DNA of 64,000 nt, taken from contig JACRTB010000006.1 in the NCBI GenBank assembly GCA_014385025.1, forward strand, positions 1-64,000, in the 5' to 3' direction. Made by a program: the position numbers and the translations under genes. The stretch's first letter is position 1; every line of letters begins with the position of its first letter. This document shows, piece after piece, positions 32,170 to 39,668 of this stretch. Source of the DNA: Yanshouia hominis (GTDB lineage Bacteria > Bacillota > Clostridia > Oscillospirales > Ruminococcaceae). The notes under the pieces were generated by a model. The model was not told the origin of the DNA and did no database searches. It worked only from the letters and a program-made list of their open reading frames with translations.

Positions 32170-32622
32170 TGCCCGGCTGTCCCGGCACCGAAATCCTCGT
32201 CAGGGGAAAGGTTCGCATACAGTCTTGACGGACCGTCCCCGGCGCCGGAACCTCCATCAAAGGAAACAGCTTTGCCCGGCTGTCCCGGCGCCGAAATCCT
32301 CGTCAGGGGAAAGGTTCGCATACAGTCTTGACGGACCGCCCCGGCGCCGAAATTCTCGTCAGGGGAAAGGTTCGCATACAGTCTTGACGGACCGCCCCGG
32401 TGCCGGAATTCTCGTCAGGGGAAAGGTTCGCATACAGTCTTGACGGACCGTCCCCGACGCCGGAACCTCCGTCAAAGGAAACAGCTTTGCCCGGCTGTCC
32501 CGACGCCGAAATTCTCGTCAGGGGAAAGGTTCGCATACAGTCTTGACGGACCGTCCCCGGCGCCGGAACCTCCGTCAAAGGAAACAGCTTTGCCCGGCCG
32601 CCCCGGCGCCGAACCCCCGGCG
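32170..32622. repeat. Mosaic tandem array of two unit types (56 bp and 47 bp)
   Basis: CTCGTCAGGGGAAAGGTTCG recurs at about 32197, 32299, 32355, 32411 and 32514, i.e. with steps of about 103, 56, 56 and 103 bp. The 56-bp unit B (ending ...GTCTTGACGGACCG) alternates with a 47-bp unit A (CTCCGTCAAAGGAAACAGC ...), in the order B-A-B-B-B-A-B-A. The units contain no gene; they lie between the riboswitch promoter and the promoter at 32777. Confidence 0.92.
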
Positions 32623-32776
32623 GAACAAACGTCTATTGCCGCCCTGGCAGGCGTGCCTTGACTGGAATGTTCGCCGGAACGGAAAATCCGGAGGTATTCC
32701 GGCCGCCTTCCTGCCGCCGGGTTCCTGCGGGGCAAAAATAAATCCTCTCTGTGGAATGCGCGGCCGGGGGATTCGG

Positions 32777-32805
32777 TTGAAATCGGCCGGGTCATCGGAT
32801 ATAAT
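32777..32805 (+). promoter_or_regulatory. Promoter of the membrane-protein gene at 32841
   Basis: TTGAAA (32777-32782) and TATAAT (32800-32805) with a 17-base spacer, 35 bases ahead of the start codon. Near-consensus and therefore probably strong. Confidence 0.85.
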
Positions 32806-32840
32806 AAGAACATCCAATTGGAGTTTATGGAGGTGAGCAC

Positions 32841-33281
32841 ATGATCCGGGCAATGCGGTTGATGGGGGCGGGGGCTTTGCCGCTCTTTCTGGGCTTCCTT
32901 CTGGACAGGCTGCTTCTGGCCTTTCCGGCCTCGGGCATGGTTCGTGTGCCGCTGTCTGTTTTGCTTTTGTTTGCATGGGGATATTTTGCGTTCCGATTGT
33001 CAGATTCCTTGCAAAATGCGGTGCTGCAGGCGTTTCTGCTGTGTGCATTCGGCCTGCTGATGCTGGCGCTGACCCTTTATCAGGAGCTGGTGATGGGAAG
33101 CTACTGGGGAAATATCCTTGGATACGGCACGCAGATGTTTTTTCTTCCGTGGCTTTCGCTTGCGGCCTTTATGGCGGCGCCTTTTACAAATATCATCAGG
33201 ATATGGCCGCTGTATATCATCATCTGGGCCGGCCTGTTCCTCACGGGCTGCGTTGGATGCATTCGAAAACAGTACCGGTAG
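32841..33281 (+). CDS. Four-helix integral membrane protein, function unknown
   Basis: A 146-residue, very hydrophobic protein with about four membrane helices (approximately residues 8-28, 34-54, 61-83 and 98-138) and almost no soluble loops. A charged C-terminus (CIRKQYR) probably faces the cytosol. The ATG follows GGAGGTGAG. It precedes, with a 42-bp gap, a secreted-protein gene whose own site is GGAGGTGAGC; the two are likely one transcript. I do not recognise the family. Confidence 0.8.
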   Translation: MIRAMRLMGAGALPLFLGFLLDRLLLAFPASGMVRVPLSVLLLFAWGYFAFRLSDSLQNAVLQAFLLCAFGLLMLALTLYQELVMGSYWGNILGYGTQMFFLPWLSLAAFMAAPFTNIIRIWPLYIIIWAGLFLTGCVGCIRKQYR

Positions 33282-33323
33282 CCTTCGGCGGCTCAAACCG
33301 GGAAAGAAATGGAGGTGAGCGGG

Positions 33324-34250
33324 ATGCGTCGTCCGGGGGTTGTCGTCGGAGCGGTGTTTCTGCTCGCCCTTCTTTTCTCCCTCGGCGCCTCTGCCGCCGA
33401 TCCGGCGCGGATCGGCCAGACAGAGGCATTTGTCGAGCTGCCCGAGGACCGGCCGCGCAGGGTGCAGCTGGAGGACGGCCGCCTGCGGATGGTGTCGGTT
33501 CCGGGGACGGTTTTTTATTTCCCGATTGTCAACGCGCAGCGCGCCGAGGATCTTTCAGGGGTCCGCGCCGCGGTCAGCTGGAACAAGGGAGAGGAGCTGG
33601 CCGCCCGTCCGCGGATCGAATACCGCCAGATGTACGACGAGGCGGGCGGAGCGCTCGGATACCGCTATGTGGTGGTCCTGGCTCCGGCGGACGCGTCGGC
33701 CTCGGGCACGATGCAGGGCGAGGTGCGGGTCGCGCGGCGGCAGAGCGGGGAAGCGCCCTCGGTGCCGTTTACCGTCTCGCTGCAGAGCAAGGAGCAGGAG
33801 GGGGTTGACAACCTGTTCCGCTGCAATTCCAGAGATATATGGATTGATTTTTCCGGTTCCGCCGAGTGGGCGACGCTGGATTTTTATGACGGAGCCCGGT
33901 TCGTCGTCTCGACAGCCGGACAGCCTCCGCTCAACGTCGGCTGCTCGGTCGAGCCGCTCACCGATTTTGTCGAGCGATATCCGGACGCGCGCCTGCGCTT
34001 TTTCTGCTGGCCCGCCGCGCCGATCTTCAATCACACCGGCACCCTCACCCTCTTTGCCGGGGAGGAGGAGCACCTCTACCGGATTGTTCCGGGCGGCCTG
34101 ATCGACTGCACCGGAAGCTATTCGGCCGAGAAGGGCGGGTTTGTGCTTCAGACCAGAACCCTCGGGGAATTTGTCATTTCGTCGGCCCCCCTCGATCCGC
34201 AGGCCCCGCATCCGGCGCCCGACAATCCGCCGGTGGGCGCCCGGCCGTGA
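33324..34250 (+). CDS. Secreted protein, paralogue of the gene at 34688
   Basis: A 308-residue exported protein with signal peptide (about residues 1-24, VVVGAVFLLALLFSLGASAAD). The C-terminal third (GCSVEPLTDFVERYPDARLRFFCWPAAPIFNHTGTLTLFA ... GLIDCTGSYSAEKGGFVLQTRTLGEFVISSAPL) matches the gene at 34688 in order and spacing (YPNANLDFY ... FEADDDKYLYEI ... LVDLSSTYDKGKGEFIVSARSLGKYVISDRKL). No catalytic motif is seen; both may be surface or adhesive domains. The ATG at 33324 was chosen because GGAGGTGA lies eight bases before it. The stop codon coincides with the start of a 66-bp tandem array. Confidence 0.8.
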   Translation: MRRPGVVVGAVFLLALLFSLGASAADPARIGQTEAFVELPEDRPRRVQLEDGRLRMVSVPGTVFYFPIVNAQRAEDLSGVRAAVSWNKGEELAARPRIEYRQMYDEAGGALGYRYVVVLAPADASASGTMQGEVRVARRQSGEAPSVPFTVSLQSKEQEGVDNLFRCNSRDIWIDFSGSAEWATLDFYDGARFVVSTAGQPPLNVGCSVEPLTDFVERYPDARLRFFCWPAAPIFNHTGTLTLFAGEEEHLYRIVPGGLIDCTGSYSAEKGGFVLQTRTLGEFVISSAPLDPQAPHPAPDNPPVGARP

Positions 34251-34540
34251 GACGGTTTGCGCGGGGATGAAAGCTTGCGCTGCTCCGGCGGCTTTGTTCC
34301 CTCGCCCGGCTGTGAGACGGTTTGGCGCGGGGATGAAAGCTTGCGCTGCTCCGGCGGCTTTGTTCCCTCGCCCGGCTGTGAGACGGTTTGGCGCGGGGAT
34401 GAAAGCTTACACTGCTCCGGCGGCTTTGTTCCCTCATCCGGCCGTGAGGCGGTTTGGCGCGGGGGTGAAAGCTTGCGCTGCTCCGGCGGCTTTGTTCCCT
34501 CATCCGGCCGTGAGACGGTTTGGCAAGGGGATGAGGTAAT
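34248..34540. repeat. 66-bp tandem repeat array starting at the stop codon of the gene at 33324
   Basis: TGAGACGG (once TGAGGCGG) recurs at 34248, 34313, 34379, 34445 and 34511, a period of 65-66 bp, giving four full units and a fifth partial one. The unit reads through GATGAAAGCTTGCGCTGCTCC and CGGCTTTGTTCCCTC. Because 66 is divisible by three, one frame stays open over the array and gives a spurious repeat ORF; no ribosome binding site supports it. Confidence 0.93.
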
Positions 34541-34578
34541 GAAATTTCCAAAAATTCAGAAAAGTCCCGCAATAAAAA

Positions 34579-34607
34579 TTGCTCTTTTCACCACCTTATG
34601 TTATGAT
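34579..34607 (+). promoter_or_regulatory. Promoter of the secreted-protein gene at 34688
   Basis: TTGCTC (34579-34584) and TATGAT (34602-34607), spacer 17 bases, in an AT-rich island directly after the repeat array. Confidence 0.75.
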
Positions 34608-34687
34608 GGGAGCAACATCATGGAAGTGACAGGATCAAATATTCGGCGTATTCGAATGACCATTACACAACAGGAGGAGAATGGAAA

Positions 34688-35941
34688 ATGAAAAAGTGGT
34701 TCACCATTGCAGCGGCCGCCGCTCTGATTGCGGCGATGGCAGCGACCTCGATGGCTGTCAGCGTCGGAGACATCGTTTACGAGGACGATGATGACGATTA
34801 TGAAGAGGTTACAAGCCTCACCCCCGGTGAGAAGTATTATGTGATTCTCGTCGATGAGGGCGATTACGACAAGGATGAAAAGCCCAAGACCATCAAGTGG
34901 GACTCGATTGAGGTTGACGATCCCAACGAGGACGAGACCCTCGAGGGCAGCAAGGCCAAGAAGTATGCTTCGCTCAGCAGCGGTGCGACCCGGCTCAAGA
35001 CCGGCAGCGGCAGCGAAAAATATTCCTGGGGCGTCAAGCTCGATGTAAAAAGCATCAAGGCCGCCGACTACGACGACTCGATTGATGTGAGCGGCACCAT
35101 CACCTGGAAGCTCGACGGCAGCACCGAAGAGCGTGATGTCTCCTTCTCGATCGAATACGAGGAGGGCGGCAACGAATTTGAAGAGGACGTGATGTCCTAT
35201 GAATTCGACCGAAATGATGACGTCGAGATCGATTTCCCCGACGGCGACGGCCGGCTGACCGGCACCGCCAATAAGGATTTTACCCTGATTGCCTCGATGG
35301 ATACCGACTACAACAGCACCATCGGCAACAAATATCCGAACGCAAACCTCGACTTCTACAACGGCAACGGCGTCAGCCTGACCTATATTAAGAATGCACG
35401 CCTGCATTTTGAGGCGGATGACGACAAATACCTTTATGAGATTACCGACGGCAACAAGCTCGTCGATCTGAGCAGCACCTACGACAAGGGCAAGGGCGAG
35501 TTCATCGTTTCCGCCCGTTCCCTCGGCAAGTATGTCATCTCCGACCGCAAGCTCAGCGCGTCAAGCTCCGCTTCGAGCAGCAGCACCAGCGGGAAGGATA
35601 CCTCCTCCTCGAGCAGCAGCTCCAGCTCTTCCAGCTCGAACAAGGGCAACAGCAGCCTTGCGAACCTGCAGGGACTGATCGCCCGCAACTTCTCGAACAA
35701 GTTTGTCCTGCTCAGCTACGGCACCGAGTACGAGGTCATGAATAAGGCGCAGACCTTCAGCGTCTCGGTCAAGCTCAACGGCATGGACACCTCCGACCTC
35801 GTTCTTTACACCTACGACGGCGCCAACAACCGCCTGATCGGTTCGGCCAACAAGCCGAAGGTCGGCAATGACGGCAAGCTCTATTTCACCACCAACACCA
35901 AGGGCTATTATGTGGTGAGCAGCGGTTCCCTCAAGAAATAA
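34688..35941 (+). CDS. Secreted acidic surface-type protein with Ser-rich linker
   Basis: A 417-residue exported protein: signal peptide (about residues 1-24, ending MAATSMAVS), an acidic N-terminal part (YEDDDDDYEE), a central beta-rich domain shared with the gene at 33324, a Ser-only linker (about residues 290-318) and a C-terminal domain of about 95 residues (FVLLSYGTEYEVMNKAQTFSVSVKL ... TKGYYVVSSGSLKK). The codon choice is markedly skewed to GAC/GAT/AGC and suggests high expression. The ATG has AGGAGGAGAATGG upstream and a promoter 80 bp earlier; a terminator follows. Probably an abundant secreted or wall-associated protein; no LPXTG or anchoring motif is visible, so release or non-covalent binding is likelier. 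Confidence 0.85.
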   Translation: MKKWFTIAAAAALIAAMAATSMAVSVGDIVYEDDDDDYEEVTSLTPGEKYYVILVDEGDYDKDEKPKTIKWDSIEVDDPNEDETLEGSKAKKYASLSSGATRLKTGSGSEKYSWGVKLDVKSIKAADYDDSIDVSGTITWKLDGSTEERDVSFSIEYEEGGNEFEEDVMSYEFDRNDDVEIDFPDGDGRLTGTANKDFTLIASMDTDYNSTIGNKYPNANLDFYNGNGVSLTYIKNARLHFEADDDKYLYEITDGNKLVDLSSTYDKGKGEFIVSARSLGKYVISDRKLSASSSASSSSTSGKDTSSSSSSSSSSSSNKGNSSLANLQGLIARNFSNKFVLLSYGTEYEVMNKAQTFSVSVKLNGMDTSDLVLYTYDGANNRLIGSANKPKVGNDGKLYFTTNTKGYYVVSSGSLKK

Positions 35942-35954
35942 ATCCGGGTCCGGC

Positions 35955-35997
35955 AGGGCGCCGCAGAATGCAGACTTGCGTTTTGCGGCGCCCTTTG
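35955..35997 (+). terminator. Terminator after the secreted-protein gene
   Basis: AGGGCGCCGCA and TGCGGCGCCCT pair over an 18-base loop, followed by TTTGG. It begins 14 bases after the stop codon. Confidence 0.85.
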
Positions 35998-36140
35998 GCG
36001 CGGTAAGGACGGATTCCGGTACCATCTGGAAGCGGGCCCGCCGCGGGCCGCTTCCAGAGCGAGGGAAGGCCCCGCGGCGGCTCCCGGATCGCGGAACAGG
36101 CCGCGGGCCGGAAACGGCAGGATTTATGACCGCCAACCCG

Positions 36141-36176
36141 AAGGACCGTCCCGCGGCGGCCGGCGGGACGGTCCTT
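36141..36176. other. Perfect 14-bp hairpin upstream of dus
   Basis: AAGGACCGTCCCGC (36141-36154) pairs with GCGGGACGGTCCTT (36163-36176). It may be a second terminator or a spacer structure. The rest of 35998-36240 is GC-rich and empty. Confidence 0.6.
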
Positions 36177-36246
36177 CCGAGCGGGAGGGAAAGACTCCCG
36201 CGCCGCCGCGGCCTTTTGGTTCCGGCGGTCTTTTTTGATTCAGCGG

Positions 36247-36275
36247 TTGTGATACGCCGGATTTTTTGGTAAACT
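36247..36275 (+). promoter_or_regulatory. dus promoter
   Basis: TTGTGA (36247-36252) and TAAACT (36270-36275), spacer 17 bases, 47 bases ahead of the start codon. Confidence 0.7.
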
Positions 36276-36322
36276 AGTAAAGTTATCAGAACAAAGGACC
36301 GACCGGGGGAATCAGAGACGTG

Positions 36323-37297
36323 ATGAAGATCGCAGGGGTAACAATCGAGGGCTTTGCCGCTCTTGCGCCGATGGCCGGGGTGGCCGACCGCGCGGTGCGC
36401 GAGGTTTCCCGCGCGCATGGGGCGTGTTATACGGTGGGGGAGATGACCAGCGCCAAGGGAATCTGCCAGCACAGCAAAAAGAGCGCGGTTCTGCTGGAAC
36501 CGGATGAGGCGCGCCCCTACGCGGTGCAGCTGTTCGGCAGCGAGCCGGAGTCCATCCGGGAGGCGGCGCGCGCCGCGGCCCTGCTTTCTCCTGACATTAT
36601 CGACCTCAATATGGGATGTCCCGCGCCGAAGATCACCGGAGGCGGAGCGGGCAGCGCGCTGCTGCGCAACCTTCCGCTCGCCGGGGAAATCGCCCGCGCG
36701 GCGGTTGAGGGCGCGGGCGGCATTCCGGTGACAGCCAAGATCCGCCGGGGCTATGACGCCGGGGAGGATGTGGCGGCGGAGGCGGCGCGGCGGCTCGAGG
36801 CCGCGGGCGTCGCCGCCATAACGGTACACGGCCGCACCCGTGCCCAGATGTATGCGCCGCCGGTTGACCTCGGCTGCATCGCCCGGGTCAAGGCGGCGGT
36901 ATCGGTGCCGGTGATCGGCAACGGGGATATTTTTACCGCGCAGGATGCCGCCCGCATGTTTGAGGAGACCGGCTGCGATCTGGTGATGGTCGGGCGGGGA
37001 GCGCTCGGGAATCCGTGGCTGTTTGCCGAGATCAACGCCCGAATGCGCGGAGAGCCGCTGCCGCCGCGCCCCGCCCTCGGAGAGCGCCTGAAGGTGATGC
37101 GGGAGGAGATCTCGCTGCTGCTTGCCGACAAAGGGGAGCGGGTGGGTTTCCGCGAGGCGAGAAAGCACGTCTCGTGGTATATGACCGGCCTGCGGGGCGC
37201 CGCTTCCCTGCGGCGGCTCTGCGGGGAAATCTCCTCCTGGGAGGGGATCGATGCGGTCTGCCGCGAGGCCGAGGCGCAGAACCCCCCGGAGGGGTAA
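36323..37297 (+). CDS. dus: tRNA-dihydrouridine synthase
   Basis: A 324-residue FMN enzyme that reduces specific uridines in tRNA. Family marks: LAPMAGVADRAVRE at the start, MGCPAPKITGGGAGSALL with the catalytic Cys, TAKIRRGYD, VHGRTRAQMY and GNGDIFTAQDA, and VMVGRGALGNPWLF near the end. This is the DusB-like type common in Firmicutes. ATG 36323 was preferred over the GTG one codon upstream. The last four codons with the stop (PPEG*) mark the beginning of a 75-77 bp tandem array whose final copy becomes the ribosome binding site of the next gene. Confidence 0.95.
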   Translation: MKIAGVTIEGFAALAPMAGVADRAVREVSRAHGACYTVGEMTSAKGICQHSKKSAVLLEPDEARPYAVQLFGSEPESIREAARAAALLSPDIIDLNMGCPAPKITGGGAGSALLRNLPLAGEIARAAVEGAGGIPVTAKIRRGYDAGEDVAAEAARRLEAAGVAAITVHGRTRAQMYAPPVDLGCIARVKAAVSVPVIGNGDIFTAQDAARMFEETGCDLVMVGRGALGNPWLFAEINARMRGEPLPPRPALGERLKVMREEISLLLADKGERVGFREARKHVSWYMTGLRGAASLRRLCGEISSWEGIDAVCREAEAQNPPEG

Positions 37298-37585
37298 GCC
37301 CCCGTTTCGGCCCAACGTCCGGCATCCGGCGAAATGATTCTGGCAAGGGCGGGAAGAACCCCCGGAGGGGTAAGCCCTGTTTCGGCCCAACGCCCGGCAT
37401 CCGGCGAAATGATTCTGGCAAGGGCGGGAAGAACCCCCGGAGGGGTAAGCCCTCCGTTTCGGCCCAACGCCCGGCATCCGGCGAAATGATTCTGGCAAGG
37501 GCGGGAAGAACCCCCGGAGGGGTAAGCCCTCCGTTTCGGCCCAACGCCCGGCATCCGGCGAAATGATTTTGACAAAGGCAGGAGG
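37280..37585. repeat. 75-77 bp tandem repeats linking dus and the next gene
   Basis: Copies begin at about 37280, 37357, 37432 and 37509 (periods of 77, 75 and 77). Each contains CCCGGAGGGGTAAGCC, with the dus stop codon in the first, then CGGCATCCGGCGAAATGATT. In the last copy the tail GGCAAGGGCGGGAAG has become GACAAAGGCAGGAGGAAG, which serves as the ribosome binding site for the gene at 37594. Confidence 0.93.
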
Positions 37586-37593
37586 AAGAAAGC

Positions 37594-38304
37594 TTGCAGC
37601 AGCTTACCATTGCGATTGTACCGACGCTGGCCGCGCCTCCCGAGGGAGCGCAGCTTGTGATCTTCTGCGATCCGCGCGGCTATGTCGCCGAGATCGACTC
37701 CTCGATGATGCTTGCCGCCGCCGCGCGGTATGCGATCCGGCATAAGGTTTATCTGGTGCCGGAACGGTTTATCGCGGCGAACTATCTCTGCCTGTGCCTG
37801 CTCTCACCGCAGGGTGTGGTGATCGGGGCGCAGCGGGCGGTACATCTCAATCTTTCGCTGCGCGAGCACAATTACTACCGCGATGATGCAATCCGTCCCT
37901 TCGATACGCCGCTGGGGAGGGTTGCCCTGCTGGTTGACGTCGATGTAAATATGCCGCAGGTGGCCCGCGCCGCGGTTGAGGCGGGGGCGACGCTGCTGCT
38001 TTCCAGCCAGTTCATCCAGCTCTACGACCTCTATGAGGACCGGGTGCGCTACGGCGCGATCAACGCGGCCGTCTCGAACGGGGTCAACGTCGCCGCCGCC
38101 GCCGGAATGGGCGGAATCATTGTGCGCTGCGACGGCAGGGAGCTGGCGGGCTTCTCGGAAGAGCTGCCGGTCATGGCGGCGCTCGACCCCTCACGCTGTC
38201 ATGCCGACCGGGATGCAATCGCGGCCGGCCGCCGGCTTCTGACCCGGCACCGGCCGCTGCTGGCCGACCGCCCCGCGGCGGAAGGGGGGCGGCTCGATGT
38301 ATAA
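37594..38304 (+). CDS. Nitrilase-superfamily-like protein lacking catalytic residues
   Basis: A 236-residue protein with the alpha-beta-beta-alpha layout of the carbon-nitrogen hydrolase family. Glu57 (YLVPERFIA) matches the conserved Glu of the family, but the position of the catalytic Lys reads GAQRAVH and that of the nucleophilic Cys reads LLVDVDVNMPQVARA, with Val/Asp in place of Cys. It is therefore likely a pseudoenzyme. The TTG start is supported by AGGAGG eight bases upstream. Its last eight bases overlap the start of an apparently active relative at 38297. The tight overlap suggests a heteromeric complex of catalytic and non-catalytic subunits (inference). Confidence 0.8.
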   Translation: MQQLTIAIVPTLAAPPEGAQLVIFCDPRGYVAEIDSSMMLAAAARYAIRHKVYLVPERFIAANYLCLCLLSPQGVVIGAQRAVHLNLSLREHNYYRDDAIRPFDTPLGRVALLVDVDVNMPQVARAAVEAGATLLLSSQFIQLYDLYEDRVRYGAINAAVSNGVNVAAAAGMGGIIVRCDGRELAGFSEELPVMAALDPSRCHADRDAIAAGRRLLTRHRPLLADRPAAEGGRLDV

Positions 38305-39349
38305 GATCCGGCTCAAGGCCTCGGCCTTTGCGATGAGCTACCTTTCGAATGAGGAACGGGTGCGGGAGCTGGCCCGTCAGATCGCGCCCTTCCGGGGGGA
38401 CAAACCCGCTCCGTTTATCAGCGCGGGCGGACTCAAGGTCGCCGCGGTCCGCACAACGGTGCGCCGTTACCGCAGCCTGCGCGACTACGTCGAGGACCAG
38501 AACGAGCCGGTCGCCCGCGCCGCGGCGGCCGGGTGCCAGCTTGTGGCCTTTCCCGAGCTGGGGGCGATGTCCGCCATTTCGCTGCTGCCCGGATTTTCGG
38601 CGCTTTACGCCGACCTCACCAGGCTATGGGTCTCGGGCAGCCAGTCCGACCGGGCCGAGGCGTTTGCCGAGCTGTGTGCGACGGTACAGGGTTTTGTGGG
38701 AGAGGTTTTCCTCAACACCTTCTCGCAGCTCGCCCGCAGCCACCGGATCATCATCGCGGCGGGCGGCCTGTATCAGATTGAAAATGGAAGGCTCACCAAC
38801 CGGCAGTATCTCTTTTCGGATACCGGAGAGGTGGCCGCGGTGCAGGATAAGCTTTATCCCGAGCGGTGGGAGCGCTCAATGGGGGTGAGCGCCGGGGAAG
38901 AGCTGACCCCCGGTGATACCCGCGTCGGGCGGGTCGCGCTGCTGACCGCTTCCTGCCTGCCGAACTACGAGCCGTTCTTTGTCGCATCCGCGGCGGGCTG
39001 TTCGGTGGCGGTGGCGGGCGCCTCGCCCTTCGGCCCTTCCTCCGATCTCGCGCGGTACCGCGCGCAGGAGTCGGGACTCTGCCTCCTTTCGCCGGGGCTG
39101 CGCTCCCGCGGAGATTTCGGACTCGAGTATCACTATCCGGCGCGGATTGCCGCCCCGCGCGCCGCCACCCGCAGCCGGGACGGCAGCGCCGCGGCGCCGG
39201 AGGATCGCCCCCTGCTCACCGCCCGCGTCGATCTCGAACGGGCGGCGTCCCAGTTCGACCTCTATTCGGCCGACCGCAATCCTGCTTTTTTCCGTGCGCT
39301 GATCGCGGGCGGCGAAGGGCCGTCCTCCAAAGAGGGCGGCGCCGGATAA
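38297..39349 (+). CDS. Carbon-nitrogen hydrolase (nitrilase superfamily), catalytic
   Basis: A 350-residue enzyme with the family triad: Glu87 in FPELGAM, Lys185 in QDKLYPE and Cys220 in LTASCLPNYEP. Members hydrolyse amides or nitriles or feed glutamine-derived ammonia; the substrate is not clear from motifs alone. Residues 20-50 form an extra N-terminal helix. It overlaps the pseudoenzyme gene at 37594 and must be translated with it. The last about 36 codons, stop and following 28 bp recur downstream as a 137-bp copy. Confidence 0.85.
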   Translation: MYKIRLKASAFAMSYLSNEERVRELARQIAPFRGDKPAPFISAGGLKVAAVRTTVRRYRSLRDYVEDQNEPVARAAAAGCQLVAFPELGAMSAISLLPGFSALYADLTRLWVSGSQSDRAEAFAELCATVQGFVGEVFLNTFSQLARSHRIIIAAGGLYQIENGRLTNRQYLFSDTGEVAAVQDKLYPERWERSMGVSAGEELTPGDTRVGRVALLTASCLPNYEPFFVASAAGCSVAVAGASPFGPSSDLARYRAQESGLCLLSPGLRSRGDFGLEYHYPARIAAPRAATRSRDGSAAAPEDRPLLTARVDLERAASQFDLYSADRNPAFFRALIAGGEGPSSKEGGAG

Positions 39350-39514
39350 ACGCCGGTCCCCCGGGCGGTTTTGGGCGGGCGACGTCCCGGTTCGACCTCT
39401 ATTCGGCCGACCGCAATCCTGCTTTTTTCCGCGCCCTGATCGCGGGCGGCGAGGGAGTGTCCCCCAAAGAGGGCGGCGCCGGATAAACGCCGGCCCCCGG
39501 GCGGTTTGGGGCGG
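39241..39514. repeat. 137-bp tandem duplication of the nitrilase-like gene's 3' end
   Basis: The in-gene segment 39241-39377 is repeated once at 39378-39514. TTCGACCTCTATTCGGCCGA occurs in both. Differences are few, among them GAAGGGCCGTCC against GAGGGAGTGTCC, so the copy is not an assembly echo. The stop codon TAA is inside the unit. Confidence 0.92.
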
Positions 39515-39544
39515 GCGGGACCGACACATTTGTTCTTTCTTCGA

Positions 39545-39574
39545 TTGACATCGCCCTTTTCGTTGATGTAAGAT
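39545..39574 (+). promoter_or_regulatory. tepA promoter
   Basis: TTGACA (39545-39550) and TAAGAT (39569-39574) with an 18-base spacer, right after the repeat array. Confidence 0.8.
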
Positions 39575-39668
39575 AGATAAGATAAGAGGGGCGAAAAGCG
39601 CGCCTCTGCGCATATCTGGGCCGCTGCGGGGACATGATGAAAGCATCACCCAATCAGGAGGAACGGAT

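Noticed and set aside
32170-32622. CRISPR array
   Set aside because: The apparent spacers are themselves repeats (unit A and B), so there is no unique spacer content.
34141-34539. Open frame through the 66-bp repeats
   Set aside because: It exists only because the period is divisible by three; no start signals and out of frame with the real upstream gene.
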